Of a DNA stretch of 37,767 nucleotides, positions 7,929 to 15,501 are shown piece after piece. Every line of letters starts with the position of its first letter. Positions within the stretch are counted from its first letter, which is position 1. This DNA comes from Minisyncoccota bacterium (lineage in GTDB: Bacteria; Patescibacteriota; Minisyncoccia; Phycocordibacterales; UBA2100), in the NCBI GenBank assembly GCA_018061585.1, contig JAGOTU010000001.1, positions 1 to 37,767 on the forward strand, given 5' to 3'. The notes below the pieces were generated by a model. That model was not told where the DNA came from and did not search any database. It worked only from the letters and a program-made list of their open reading frames with translations. A program made the position numbers and the translations under genes.

Positions 7929-7962
7929 CACCCTACCCCGCCTCATCAAAATCCGCCATATT
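7929..7962 (-). repeat. 34-bp leader repeat, copy 2, with micro-ORF
   Basis: Exact copy of 6434-6467, including the MADFDEAG micro-ORF on the minus strand. It joins palindrome copy C directly. The micro-ORF ends about 30 bases before the cupin ATG. Confidence 0.8.
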
Positions 7963-7987
7963 TTCACATTCAGAAGTATGTGAGAAT
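7960..7987. repeat. Dispersed palindrome, copy C (diverged)
   Basis: Arms ATTTTCACATTC and GTATGTGAGAAT around AGAA. It is imperfect but has the same orientation and the same flanks (CAT before, GTTT after). It is upstream of the cupin gene and next to the dapD terminator. Confidence 0.75.
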
Positions 7988-7993
7988 GTTTCC

Positions 7994-8024
7994 ATAAAGA
8001 ATGGCCGCTCGGATGAGCGGCCAT
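7994..8024 (-). terminator. Terminator of dapD
   Basis: Stem ATGGCCGCTC / GAGCGGCCAT with a GGAT loop, then TTCTTTATGG on the minus strand. Confidence 0.85.
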
Positions 8025-8049
8025 GTGATCGCGATCGTCAGGTACTTGA

Positions 8050-9192
8050 TCAAGTCTCGTGCAGTTCAGCGTTGAGCATCGTCTTGTTCTTGCGCCGTAG
8101 CATTTTCACCGCGCCGCACTTGCTGTCACGAATGAAGAGCATTTCATTCTGTCCGGAAAGCGTTTCTGCTTTCACGAAACTCCCGTCCTCGAGCTGCACC
8201 GGCATGCCTGCAGTTACATAGAGTCCGGCTTCCACGGTGCAGTAGTCACCGAGCGTGATCCCGACGCCAGAGTTCGCTCCAATGAGGCACTTCTTGCCGA
8301 CAGTGATCACCTCTTTGCCACCTCCTGACATCGTTCCCATGATCGATGCGCCACCGCCGATATCCGTCCCTTCTTTCACGAACACGCCCGCCGACACACG
8401 ACCTTCGATCATGTTGGGTCCTTCGCAACCGGCATTGAAGTTGACGAACCCTTCGTGCATCACGACCGTGCCCTCGCCAAGATGTGCGCCGAGTCGTACG
8501 CGACTTGCGTCGGCAATTCGGACCTTGGACGGGGCCACGTAATCCAGCATTCGCGGGAACTTGTCCCGCGCATGGATCATGAGCGGGTGCCTTGTGTACC
8601 CGGCTTGGATCTGACGCGACATCAGGTCTTCTTCGGCGATCGGCCCTTCGTTGGACCAGATATTGTTCGGCAGATTGTCGAACACACCGTCGAGCTTGAT
8701 ACCATGCGGCTTCACGAGCCGATGACTCAAAAGATGCAGACGAAGATACGCATCCGGCACCGTAAGGCTGCCGCGATCCGTCTCCCCCGCCCCGATGAAC
8801 GTGACCACACACACCTTGTTACCCGACATCGCGCCATCGCCCGCACGACGAATCAGTGTTGCGCGGATGTTTCGGATGATGTCGATGTTCGGATGCGGCG
8901 CGGCGTCGTCCGCCAGCCAGTCAAAGTGGGTCAGAATATCCGTAAGCATTTTTACGCCCACATCCGGATACACGATGTTCCCGGTCTTGTAGCCAAGCAC
9001 CGCCGCGAGTACTGCAGCCGTGCCGTGATTGGTCCCGTAGTTCGGATGCGGATACAAAGTGTCCAACGTCCTTCCTTCGCTGCTTTTGGTGGCGAGTCCG
9101 ACACCAAAGGCAAGCGGACGTGCGTACACCCCCTTGGCTTCGAATCCCGTCACGAACGCATCGAATGCAGCTTTTGTCGCTATCTTGGCCAT
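8050..9192 (-). CDS. dapD: Tetrahydrodipicolinate N-succinyltransferase (DapD, actinobacterial-type)
   Basis: Transfers a succinyl group from succinyl-CoA to tetrahydrodipicolinate in the succinylase route to meso-diaminopimelate and lysine. It is 380 aa. The C-terminal half is a left-handed beta-helix of hexapeptide repeats with diagnostic blocks GAHLGEGTVVMHEGFVNFNA, ISAGVFVKEGTDIGGGASIMG (here with V before S) and GGGKEVITVGKKCLIGANSG. This matches the longer DapD type of Actinobacteria rather than the short E. coli type. ATG 9192 is chosen for the strong SD GGGAGGA. No other dap gene is in the window, so whether it serves peptidoglycan DAP synthesis or a side reaction cannot be judged. 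Single-gene unit. Confidence 0.9.
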   Translation of the reverse strand: MAKIATKAAFDAFVTGFEAKGVYARPLAFGVGLATKSSEGRTLDTLYPHPNYGTNHGTAAVLAAVLGYKTGNIVYPDVGVKMLTDILTHFDWLADDAAPHPNIDIIRNIRATLIRRAGDGAMSGNKVCVVTFIGAGETDRGSLTVPDAYLRLHLLSHRLVKPHGIKLDGVFDNLPNNIWSNEGPIAEEDLMSRQIQAGYTRHPLMIHARDKFPRMLDYVAPSKVRIADASRVRLGAHLGEGTVVMHEGFVNFNAGCEGPNMIEGRVSAGVFVKEGTDIGGGASIMGTMSGGGKEVITVGKKCLIGANSGVGITLGDYCTVEAGLYVTAGMPVQLEDGSFVKAETLSGQNEMLFIRDSKCGAVKMLRRKNKTMLNAELHET

Positions 9193-9264
9193 CAATTTCC
9201 TCCCAGAACAAGCCGCGAGAAACAATACTCCTCGCCCCATTTCAGTCAATCAGGCCCTTATAAC

Positions 9265-9290
9265 AAAAGACCCCGCGAACGGGGTCTTTT
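9265..9290 (-). terminator. Terminator of the zinc-ribbon gene
   Basis: Stem AAAAGACCCCG / CGGGGTCTTTT with a CGAA loop; symmetric. Confidence 0.9.
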
Positions 9291-9306
9291 GCAACATACG
9301 GAATGT

Positions 9307-9864
9307 TTACTTTGTCTTGGCTTTTGTAGCCTTCTTTGCCTTTGGAGTTTTCACTGCCTTCTCAACCGCTTCTGCAAGGTCTTCGGTTACCTCGATCGGC
9401 GCTGCAGCATCCGCTTTCGGAGCACTCATAGATTCGATCGCACTCACCAGACGATCCAGCTTTGAGTTCAGGATCTCGAGCTGCTTCAGCACAGGTCCGT
9501 TGTCGGTCTTCGGGAACTCTGCACGGGTCGTCGCTGCAGGACCGAATTCACGCTTCGGGAAGCGATCATTCGACTGGAACCGGTCGCCTGCACGTCCACG
9601 GGTATCGGTGTCGCCTGTTTTAACGAAGCAGTTCCGGCAGAATACCGGCTTGCCGTTGACCGGACGAAACGGTACTTCGCACTCATTTCCGCACTTGCTG
9701 CAGATCGCCTTGTGGAGGGTCGTGGAACGATCGTCGCCACGTGAATCACTTCGGTCTGCCCAGTTCTTCTTTGGGAAGCCCGGCTTTCCGCCCTGTCCGC
9801 CGAATGACGGCTTACCGCCTGTAAATCGCTTCGGTCCCCCGCCGCGTCCTTTGAAATCTGCCAT
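9307..9864 (-). CDS. Zinc-ribbon protein with Gly/Lys-rich flanks
   Basis: 185 aa. A Gly/Lys/Phe-rich N-terminus (1-45) leads to a CxxC-x(n)-CxxC zinc ribbon (HKAICSKCGNECEVPF to FCRNCF, about 51-80). After that come a disordered Arg-rich linker, a short helix (LKQLEILNSKLDRLVSAIESM, about 126-146) and an Ala/Lys-rich basic tail. Proteins with this CxxC ribbon (ECEVPFxPxxGKPVxCRxCF) are frequent in CPR genomes. The basic ends suggest nucleic-acid binding, which is inference. No SD is seen before ATG 9864; a CTCCTCCC run is there instead. Confidence 0.82.
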   Translation of the reverse strand: MADFKGRGGGPKRFTGGKPSFGGQGGKPGFPKKNWADRSDSRGDDRSTTLHKAICSKCGNECEVPFRPVNGKPVFCRNCFVKTGDTDTRGRAGDRFQSNDRFPKREFGPAATTRAEFPKTDNGPVLKQLEILNSKLDRLVSAIESMSAPKADAAAPIEVTEDLAEAVEKAVKTPKAKKATKAKTK

Positions 9865-9936
9865 ATGGGAGGAGTCTGTCAGACTATTGACAAAATAGCA
9901 AGGAAATTGCCAAATCGGCGTTTTTCATCCTGTGTA

Positions 9937-9972
9937 CAAAAAATCGACGCGGCCACTGATGGTCGCGTCGAA
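9937..9972 (-). terminator. Terminator of the HD-domain gene
   Basis: Stem CGACGCG(G)CCA / TGG(T)CGCGTCG, followed on the minus strand by ATTTTTTG. Confidence 0.88.
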
Positions 9973-9996
9973 TAGTGGTAACTGATCACCCTCGGA

Positions 9997-10653
9997 TCAG
10001 TGGACAGTGAGAACTCCCTCGCTGTAGAGCGCTTGGACGAATTCCGTACGGTCGTCATTGTACTCAATCATCTTCTTTTTGATCTCGAGACCGGAAAGCG
10101 TCCCGTGCCGGGTGTTCGGCCGGTGGAGCGCATCGTACACATCGGCCATCGAGAGGATGCGTCCGTGCCTGTAGATCAGATCCTGTGTCGCATTCGCAAA
10201 ATTATGCAGCGGACGCGGCATGCGTTTTGGATAGCCGTTGGCCTGGAATCGATGATGCCAGAGCATGATCCCGCCGGAAAAATCGAACCGGCCGCGGATC
10301 ATGCGGTACCCGTCGACCACGTGCCTGCGCACGAGCCGTTCGTCCTCGCGCGTCCAGCCGTCGACCTTGCCGAGCACTTCGATCGGCACCTGCACTTTGC
10401 CGATGTCGTGAAGCGCCCCCGCGAACAAGAGCGCCCGCTCATCGAGCCCTCCCCAGAGCCGTCCCATTCCGCGCGCAATGATCGCAACGCGAAGTGAATG
10501 CATGTAGTGAGCGCGGTAGACCGGATGCTTGTCGCGAAGCGGGCCCATCATAACGAGGGCGTCGTTCACGTCTTCCGGTTTTGCTCCATCCTTGGCACAG
10601 AGCGCCTCGAAGGTGTCGAGTAGTTCCTGTTCGGTCGCTGTTTGCAGTCCCAT
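9997..10653 (-). CDS. HD-domain (HD-GYP-like) phosphohydrolase
   Basis: 218 aa. HD-superfamily metal-dependent phosphohydrolase: HSLRVAIIA (about 52-60), LLFAGALHDIGKVQVP (about 75-90, the HD doublet), then HHRFQANGYPKR (about 135-146) and a C-terminal SMADVYDALH block. This order resembles HD-GYP phosphodiesterases, but the GYP motif is altered (ANGYPKR), so cyclic-di-GMP cleavage is only a possibility. ATG 10653 follows AGGAGG closely. It lies 34 bases after the DUF4173-like gene and is probably cotranscribed with it. Confidence 0.82.
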   Translation of the reverse strand: MGLQTATEQELLDTFEALCAKDGAKPEDVNDALVMMGPLRDKHPVYRAHYMHSLRVAIIARGMGRLWGGLDERALLFAGALHDIGKVQVPIEVLGKVDGWTREDERLVRRHVVDGYRMIRGRFDFSGGIMLWHHRFQANGYPKRMPRPLHNFANATQDLIYRHGRILSMADVYDALHRPNTRHGTLSGLEIKKKMIEYNDDRTEFVQALYSEGVLTVH

Positions 10654-10687
10654 GTGGCGTCCTCCTGCGCCGACAATGATACAGAAC

Positions 10688-12187
10688 TCAGCGCGTGTCA
10701 AACGAATTCGCAGACAGAACGGCCGCTGGTTCCGGCACGTTTGTAAGCGCCCGTGCCGCATTCTTTCGTGACAACGTCTGTGACTGCCACGGTAAAACTT
10801 TCCGTACTTGCTGCGCTCGCTTCTGGAGATTCTCTGTAATGAGGGTCGTACTTGCCGTGTCCACGATCGCCGCTGCCCGAATGAGTTCCGGCACTGCATC
10901 TTCGGAAAGCGTAGTGATGTGTTCCACGTCGATCTTCCCTGTTGCCTCGTAGCGGGCGATGTTCTTGGATGCGATATATGCATCCGGATTCAAGAGGTTC
11001 ATCGCGGCGACGAACAGCGCCACGGACAGGAACGTGCGCAGCGCGAATGTTTCGTTGCGGATATCGATGAATATTTTATAAAGCAGTGACACGAACGTGA
11101 TCGCAAGCAGGATCACGAACGCATGACTATACAATCTGAGCGTCGTAAATCCGTACACCGATTCGTATAAATAGATCTTGTAGAACGATGAGGTCATCAC
11201 CAAGAGCACAAGTGTAACCAAAGATGCACTCAAACTCTTGAATGCCGGCGAGTGCGCTGCACCGCGGTCGATGAACTGCTCGGTGATCATGAGCACCAGC
11301 CATGCGAGCACACACACCACATTGAGTTCAAAGAATCCTCGTCGTGCATATTCCGCATACGTGAGCCCTTGGGATGCGATGTAGTCGGTTCCTCCAAAAA
11401 AGTATGATGCCTGCACCGCGACGAATGCAGCGAACACTGCGGTCACCGAACCGAGCAATATCATCACCTCGATAGTGCCCAGCTTTTTGACCGACGTCGC
11501 GAACATGTCGCTCACGGTCGAGTGCGCCCCCATCGCATACGAGTAGGCACCGATTAGCATTGCAGCTACGCCGATATCGATGAGAATACGGATCGGATAT
11601 TCCGAATCAAAGAACGGTGTATTGAAGAGTGCGGTAAAGAAACGTTCGAATGTAGGGTCGGCCGAGGCGAACAATGCAAGCAGAATAACGACCACGGGGA
11701 GCGCCATCGCGATCCCGCGAATGATCTGTATCGCACTCTCACGATTCTTGGGCTTACCGGCCGCCATAACTCCGGAGACCGACTTCAGCATAGGATCCAA
11801 ATACTGGATCGGCGGGAATACGAGTCTCAGATAATCGATGACACTCATGCTCGTGATACTCGCGCGCACATTCACTTCTGCGATCAGAAGTGCGAGTCCG
11901 ATTACTGCACCGATATTAAGCACGATCAACAGTTCGTTGGCACGCACGCCCACCATCGCCGCAAAAAATAGTGCGCCCACAAGCAGGAGCGCCACATCAG
12001 TGCGGAGCTTCTTGGCCTGAATAATGGTGACCGCGGCATATGCGAGCACCATCGAAAGTATAAAAAGACTGAATCCGATACCAGGAACCTTTTCCCAGAG
12101 CAGGTAGTCGAACAGAAATCCGAGGATGAGTGAGAGACCGACGATCGCAGCCGCCGACTTGAGGGGCAATGGAGGATTCGTACCCAT
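10688..12187 (-). CDS. DUF4173-like polytopic membrane protein
   Basis: 499 aa with about 11-12 hydrophobic segments up to residue 400, then a soluble C-terminal stretch of about 80 residues. The motifs RANELLIVLN (about 78-87) and QGLTYAEYARRGFFELNVV (about 255-273) fit DUF4173/DUF4153-type proteins, whose function is unknown. ATG 12187 is preferred because the longer reading frame would translate the terminator upstream. Only a weak SD-like TAGGTTGG is seen. Cotranscription with the HD-domain enzyme suggests a sensing or signalling pair, which is inference. Confidence 0.8.
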   Translation of the reverse strand: MGTNPPLPLKSAAAIVGLSLILGFLFDYLLWEKVPGIGFSLFILSMVLAYAAVTIIQAKKLRTDVALLLVGALFFAAMVGVRANELLIVLNIGAVIGLALLIAEVNVRASITSMSVIDYLRLVFPPIQYLDPMLKSVSGVMAAGKPKNRESAIQIIRGIAMALPVVVILLALFASADPTFERFFTALFNTPFFDSEYPIRILIDIGVAAMLIGAYSYAMGAHSTVSDMFATSVKKLGTIEVMILLGSVTAVFAAFVAVQASYFFGGTDYIASQGLTYAEYARRGFFELNVVCVLAWLVLMITEQFIDRGAAHSPAFKSLSASLVTLVLLVMTSSFYKIYLYESVYGFTTLRLYSHAFVILLAITFVSLLYKIFIDIRNETFALRTFLSVALFVAAMNLLNPDAYIASKNIARYEATGKIDVEHITTLSEDAVPELIRAAAIVDTASTTLITENLQKRAQQVRKVLPWQSQTLSRKNAARALTNVPEPAAVLSANSFDTR

Positions 12188-12230
12188 ATAAATCCAACCT
12201 ATCACAGCACTACAGCGGGGCAACCAGGCC

Positions 12231-12260
12231 AAAAAAAGATGCCCGGCGTTGCCGGGCATC
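12231..12260 (-). terminator. Terminator of the P-loop/CYTH gene
   Basis: Stem GATGCCCGGC / GCCGGGCATC followed by seven T on the minus strand. Confidence 0.92.
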
Positions 12261-12278
12261 AAAATAAGCAATCAGTCT

Positions 12279-13397
12279 TTACGCAGCGAGCGCCGCTTTC
12301 GCCATAGCGGCATTGCTCCATTCGGGCAAATGCGTCACGTCCTCGACGATCCAGCCGTCAGGCATGCTGATCACTTCGGAGAGGTCGTTCATCTCGACCT
12401 CGAGCTTCACGATGCCGAGCGATTTCCACGGTTCGGACTTGTAGATATCCACTTCGAAGGTGCGGTCTGCAAATGGAAACCGATACCGTGTCTTCAGTAT
12501 CGTCCGTCGCGTGGGATCAGCATCCCCCAGAAACTCCTCATACTGCTCAAGCGTGAGCGGCGGATATTTCGGCTCCGTCACGCTGCCCACCACTCCCGTG
12601 TCAGACTTGTGCGTGTAGTGATACGACGTCTCACCTTCGAGCGTTTCCGAACGAACGCGACGAGCACCGGTGTCGACGCCATGCGGATTCAGATACGTCT
12701 GCACGATTTCGATCATTGCCGCGTCACGCGGAATGAACGCCATCGTGAAGTTCTTGATGAGGAACCTTCGTTCGTTCTCGAGCGGTATCGGCATATGCAG
12801 AACCCTTCCTAATGCGCGCTTGGCGCGTTGCATTTTCGTCTTGAAGTCAGTCGAATTATCGATGACCGACAAGTGCGGATGTCCACGCCATGCGTGGCGC
12901 GAAGCCGTATCGAGCACACGCGCCTGTTCGATCCCCTCTGTCCTCGTCGTGCTGTTCTCCAGCGACTCCTGCGTGTAGAACGCTTCGGCACCGTCTGCTG
13001 CTGTGACCAGATGAATCACCATCAGGTACCCCAGCATCAACTGTACTCGATTCGTCCCGCGCTCGTGTAGCAATTGCGCGAACATTTCTTCGCCGCAATA
13101 TGCTTCGCAATCCGGAGCGCCGCGGTCCACCAAGAGCACGGCCTTCTGGATCCCGCTCTTGAGTATGACCGCTTTGTATCTGCGGATGCGCGCCTCATTC
13201 GCTCGGAGTACGCGCCGCTGGAATGCTTCGATACCGAGGTCCCACGGAGTTACTCCCGCATTGATCAGTATTGTTGCCGCTTCGGGTACTACGATCGCAA
13301 TGATCCCAAACCGCAGGAGCCACTCGATGACCTCCTTCATAAACGATGATTTCCCCGCACACGGGCCGCCACTTATGGCTATCAACGGTATGTACAT
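12279..13397 (-). CDS. P-loop NTPase/kinase fused to a CYTH (triphosphate tunnel) domain
   Basis: 372 aa. Residues 1-170 are a P-loop NTPase with Walker A GGPCAGKSS (about 9-17) and a candidate Walker B VLLVDRG (about 86-92), of the AAA_28/kinase-like kind. Residues about 200-365 form a CYTH domain with NERRFLIKNF near its start (a variant of the ExExK signature), then Arg/Lys/Glu-rich strands (TRYRFPFADRTFEVDIY, VKLEVEM). CYTH enzymes hydrolyse triphosphates such as polyphosphate, ThTP or cAMP precursors. Kinase-CYTH fusions are known in plants (TTM1/2), so a pyrophosphatase or nucleotide role is plausible but unproven. Start at ATG 13397 because GGGAG lies at the right distance. Confidence 0.85.
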   Translation of the reverse strand: MYIPLIAISGGPCAGKSSFMKEVIEWLLRFGIIAIVVPEAATILINAGVTPWDLGIEAFQRRVLRANEARIRRYKAVILKSGIQKAVLLVDRGAPDCEAYCGEEMFAQLLHERGTNRVQLMLGYLMVIHLVTAADGAEAFYTQESLENSTTRTEGIEQARVLDTASRHAWRGHPHLSVIDNSTDFKTKMQRAKRALGRVLHMPIPLENERRFLIKNFTMAFIPRDAAMIEIVQTYLNPHGVDTGARRVRSETLEGETSYHYTHKSDTGVVGSVTEPKYPPLTLEQYEEFLGDADPTRRTILKTRYRFPFADRTFEVDIYKSEPWKSLGIVKLEVEMNDLSEVISMPDGWIVEDVTHLPEWSNAAMAKAALAA

Positions 13398-13464
13398 TCG
13401 CATCTCCCTCAGAGATCACACCTGCCGCGATACTACCAAATACCATACGCGCCGCCATACAAGC

Positions 13465-13488
13465 AAAAAACGCGCCGGGTGGCGCGTT
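13465..13488 (-). terminator. Terminator of the 13524-13775 gene
   Basis: Stem AACGCGCC / GGCGCGTT, then TTTTTTGC on the minus strand. Confidence 0.88.
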
Positions 13489-13523
13489 GTACGGATCGAA
13501 TCGGCTTCGATGCGGTCGGATTG

Positions 13524-13775
13524 TCAGATCCAGAATCGGCGTCCGCGATACTCGAACGCTGGGATCCAGAACAGCTTCTGAAATCGTGCGGGCGGCGTGG
13601 GCCGCTCTGGTCGCCGAGCGACAGCGTTGTGCTCGGCGAGCGACGACTGTGACCTCAGGTCGTCGACCTTTTCGACAGCCGGCTTCGCTTTGCGTTCCTT
13701 TCCGACTCCCTTCTCGTACATCTGCCCGAACCCGACGATCGTGATAAGCGCCGCTCCGAATACCAACACCTTCAT
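13524..13775 (-). CDS. Small membrane-anchored protein, 83 aa
   Basis: No family recognised. Residues 1-18 (MKVLVFGAALITIVGFGQ) form an N-terminal anchor or signal. The rest is polar and basic, with a Pro/Arg-rich middle and an aromatic C-terminus (FQKLFWIPAFEYRGRRFWI). ATG 13775 is set by the strong SD GGGGAGG; the frame is open further upstream, but that part is unlikely to be translated. Confidence 0.65.
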   Translation of the reverse strand: MKVLVFGAALITIVGFGQMYEKGVGKERKAKPAVEKVDDLRSQSSLAEHNAVARRPERPTPPARFQKLFWIPAFEYRGRRFWI

Positions 13776-13857
13776 ACTCGACCTCCCCTGCTGCATAGAA
13801 CCGATCGATTCTCCCGTTCCACGATGTCACGAGAGGAAAGATGCGTCAACGCACGAG

Positions 13858-14637
13858 TTACGGCGAGATCAAGACCGGGTTATCAGTTTCCGGATGTACC
13901 GAATGATCATCCGGGTCCGGCAATGGTCCGATCCATGTTCCGTAATAGTAGATCGTGTCCTCGTCCTTGGCATCGATCACAACTGTACCCGTTCCGTCAG
14001 GATCAGGGACGGTCGTTTCGTGAAATGTTTGGAATGAGCCGGGGTCAGCGCCGGGAATGACGGCGACTGTACCCGTGCAGTTGCCGGTAGCATCACACGT
14101 TGTCGTTATGACATACACGTTCTCGTCGTCTTTCGCGTAGGTCGGACTGAGCACCTGAAACGATCCGGGGTCTGCTCCCTGCAGCACTGTGATCTCGGAG
14201 CCGCTGAAAAAATACACGTTCTGCGAGTCTATATAGAATGCCGGCATCGTTCCCCCGCCGGAGGAGTTCGATTTTCTACCGGACTCAAGTTCACCGGTGA
14301 TCGGCACTTTGTGAAAGGTCTTTGCGTCCGCGATGTCGGCTTTGATGTAGCGATATGTTTCGTTACCGTTCTCATCCACCCCGGCACTCATCCGGAAATA
14401 GAAATTTCCCTCCGATTGAAAAAAATTCTCGTCGAACGATACGTATGATTGCGCTCGCGTTTGCTCACCGCTCGTCTCTTCGGTTTGTGCGGGCATTACA
14501 GGGACAGGATCGGCAAGCTCCTTGGTGCTGAACGTACCGACGAATGAATAACCTATATATAGAACGACCGCCCCGCCCACAAGCGCGACGACAACAGGAA
14601 TACCTACTCCTCCCCTCTCGGACCAATTACGACGCAT
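13858..14637 (-). CDS. Membrane-anchored DKNYY-repeat protein
   Basis: 259 aa. Residues 15-38 form one membrane anchor. A low-complexity linker follows, then an extracytoplasmic part with DKNYY-family repeats: FYIDSQNVYFFSGSEIT with GADPGSFQVL, and KDDENVYVITTT with GADPGSFQTF. The family is found in envelope proteins of unknown function. There is no SD. A TATACT hexamer sits exactly six bases before ATG 14637, so the transcript is probably leaderless. The protein ends close to the window's array of small genes, with no partner. Confidence 0.78.
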   Translation of the reverse strand: MRRNWSERGGVGIPVVVALVGGAVVLYIGYSFVGTFSTKELADPVPVMPAQTEETSGEQTRAQSYVSFDENFFQSEGNFYFRMSAGVDENGNETYRYIKADIADAKTFHKVPITGELESGRKSNSSGGGTMPAFYIDSQNVYFFSGSEITVLQGADPGSFQVLSPTYAKDDENVYVITTTCDATGNCTGTVAVIPGADPGSFQTFHETTVPDPDGTGTVVIDAKDEDTIYYYGTWIGPLPDPDDHSVHPETDNPVLISP

Positions 14638-14644
14638 ACAAAAA

Positions 14645-14650
14645 GTATAG
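14645..14650 (-). promoter_or_regulatory. -10 element placing the transcript start at the DKNYY gene ATG
   Basis: TATACT followed by TTTTGT-type spacing directly to ATG 14637. No good -35 element was found. Confidence 0.5.
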
Positions 14651-14715
14651 CGTGCGCGACGCCGGGTTTGGCGCGGCCGTACGCATCTGTGTGCGTAGCG
14701 AATATCGCCACATAA

Positions 14716-14747
14716 CAATGGCGGCGCAACTCATCGTTGCGCCGCCT
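14716..14747 (-). terminator. Terminator-like hairpin after the IMP cyclohydrolase gene
   Basis: Perfect 11-bp stem GGCGGCGCAAC / GTTGCGCCGCC, followed only by ATTGTTATG on the minus strand, so the T-tract is weak. Confidence 0.7.
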
Positions 14748-14767
14748 ATTCTCGAAGAGCACGGATC

Positions 14768-15385
14768 TCAGATCTTGCCGTTCTGCGAGCGAATGTACGC
14801 CGCGATCGCCATGTCGTAGTGCGCACACATGTTGTACGCGGCATGCATGAGCTTTCTACGGAACGCGAGCGTCGTGCCGCCGTTCATCACGATCTGTGCA
14901 ATGATCTCCTTGTACTGCTCCGGCGAGGTCACGACCGCGACATAGTCGTGGTTCTTGGCCGCAGCACGGATCATCGCAGGGCCGCCGATGTCGATGTTCT
15001 CGACGGCGGTATCCCAGGTCGTGCCCGGCTTCGCTACCGTCTTTTCGAACGGATACAGGTTCCCGACCAGAAGATCGATTGGTCGTATGCCAAGCTCCCG
15101 TGCACGCGCAACGTCATCTCTGTTGTCGCGGCGGTACAGAAGTCCGCCGTGAACCAAGGGATGCAGGGTCTTCAGTCGTCCATCGAAGCATTCCGGAAAA
15201 CGGGTCACGTCCGCAACGTCGGTGACCTGAATCTTCCCATCGCGGAGCATCGTTGCTGTTCCGCCGGTCGACCAGATGTCGACGCCGCGGTTGGCAAAAA
15301 AATCCATGAACGGTAGCAGGTCGCTCTTGTCGGAGACAGACACGAGGACCCGATTGACGGGAACAACGTGTTCGGATGGCTGCAT
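14768..15385 (-). CDS. purH: Stand-alone IMP cyclohydrolase (N-terminal domain of PurH)
   Basis: Closes the second purine ring, converting FAICAR to IMP. It is 205 aa, only the MGS-like N-terminal domain of bifunctional PurH (about 510 aa). The family blocks are complete: VSDKSDLLPFMDFFANRG with STGGTATML, FDGRLKTLHPLVHGGLL, DLLVGNLYPF and ENIDIGGPAMIRAAAKNH, including the Lys, Tyr, Asp and Lys positions known to line the active site. The C-terminal AICAR transformylase is absent, and the gene stops cleanly at the domain boundary with its own hairpin. This looks like a genuine one-domain enzyme, not a fragment. ATG 15385 follows AAGGGAG. guaA is the next-but-one gene upstream. Confidence 0.88.
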   Translation of the reverse strand: MQPSEHVVPVNRVLVSVSDKSDLLPFMDFFANRGVDIWSTGGTATMLRDGKIQVTDVADVTRFPECFDGRLKTLHPLVHGGLLYRRDNRDDVARARELGIRPIDLLVGNLYPFEKTVAKPGTTWDTAVENIDIGGPAMIRAAAKNHDYVAVVTSPEQYKEIIAQIVMNGGTTLAFRRKLMHAAYNMCAHYDMAIAAYIRSQNGKI

Positions 15386-15465
15386 CGCACACTCTCCCTT
15401 GTTTGACAATCGTTCTTAACCGCTGGCAGCCTACACTGCCTCGTATCAGATTTCCAGCATAGTTC

Positions 15466-15493
15466 GACCCCGGCACGCATGCGCGCCGGGGTC
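15466..15493 (-). terminator. Hairpin after the 2OG oxygenase gene
   Basis: Perfect stem GACCCCGGC / GCCGGGGTC with a 10-base loop and no T-run. It may be a terminator or an RNA-end stabiliser. Confidence 0.55.
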
Positions 15494-15501
15494 GTGATCT
15501 G

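Noticed and set aside
8246..9465. Long frames opposite dapD, including 8455-9465 on the plus strand
   Set aside because: They are mirror frames of a clear DapD gene, rich in Arg/His/Cys, and lack start signals.
14768..15385. purH pseudogene
   Set aside because: All cyclohydrolase blocks are intact and the stop falls at the domain boundary; no transformylase remnant follows.
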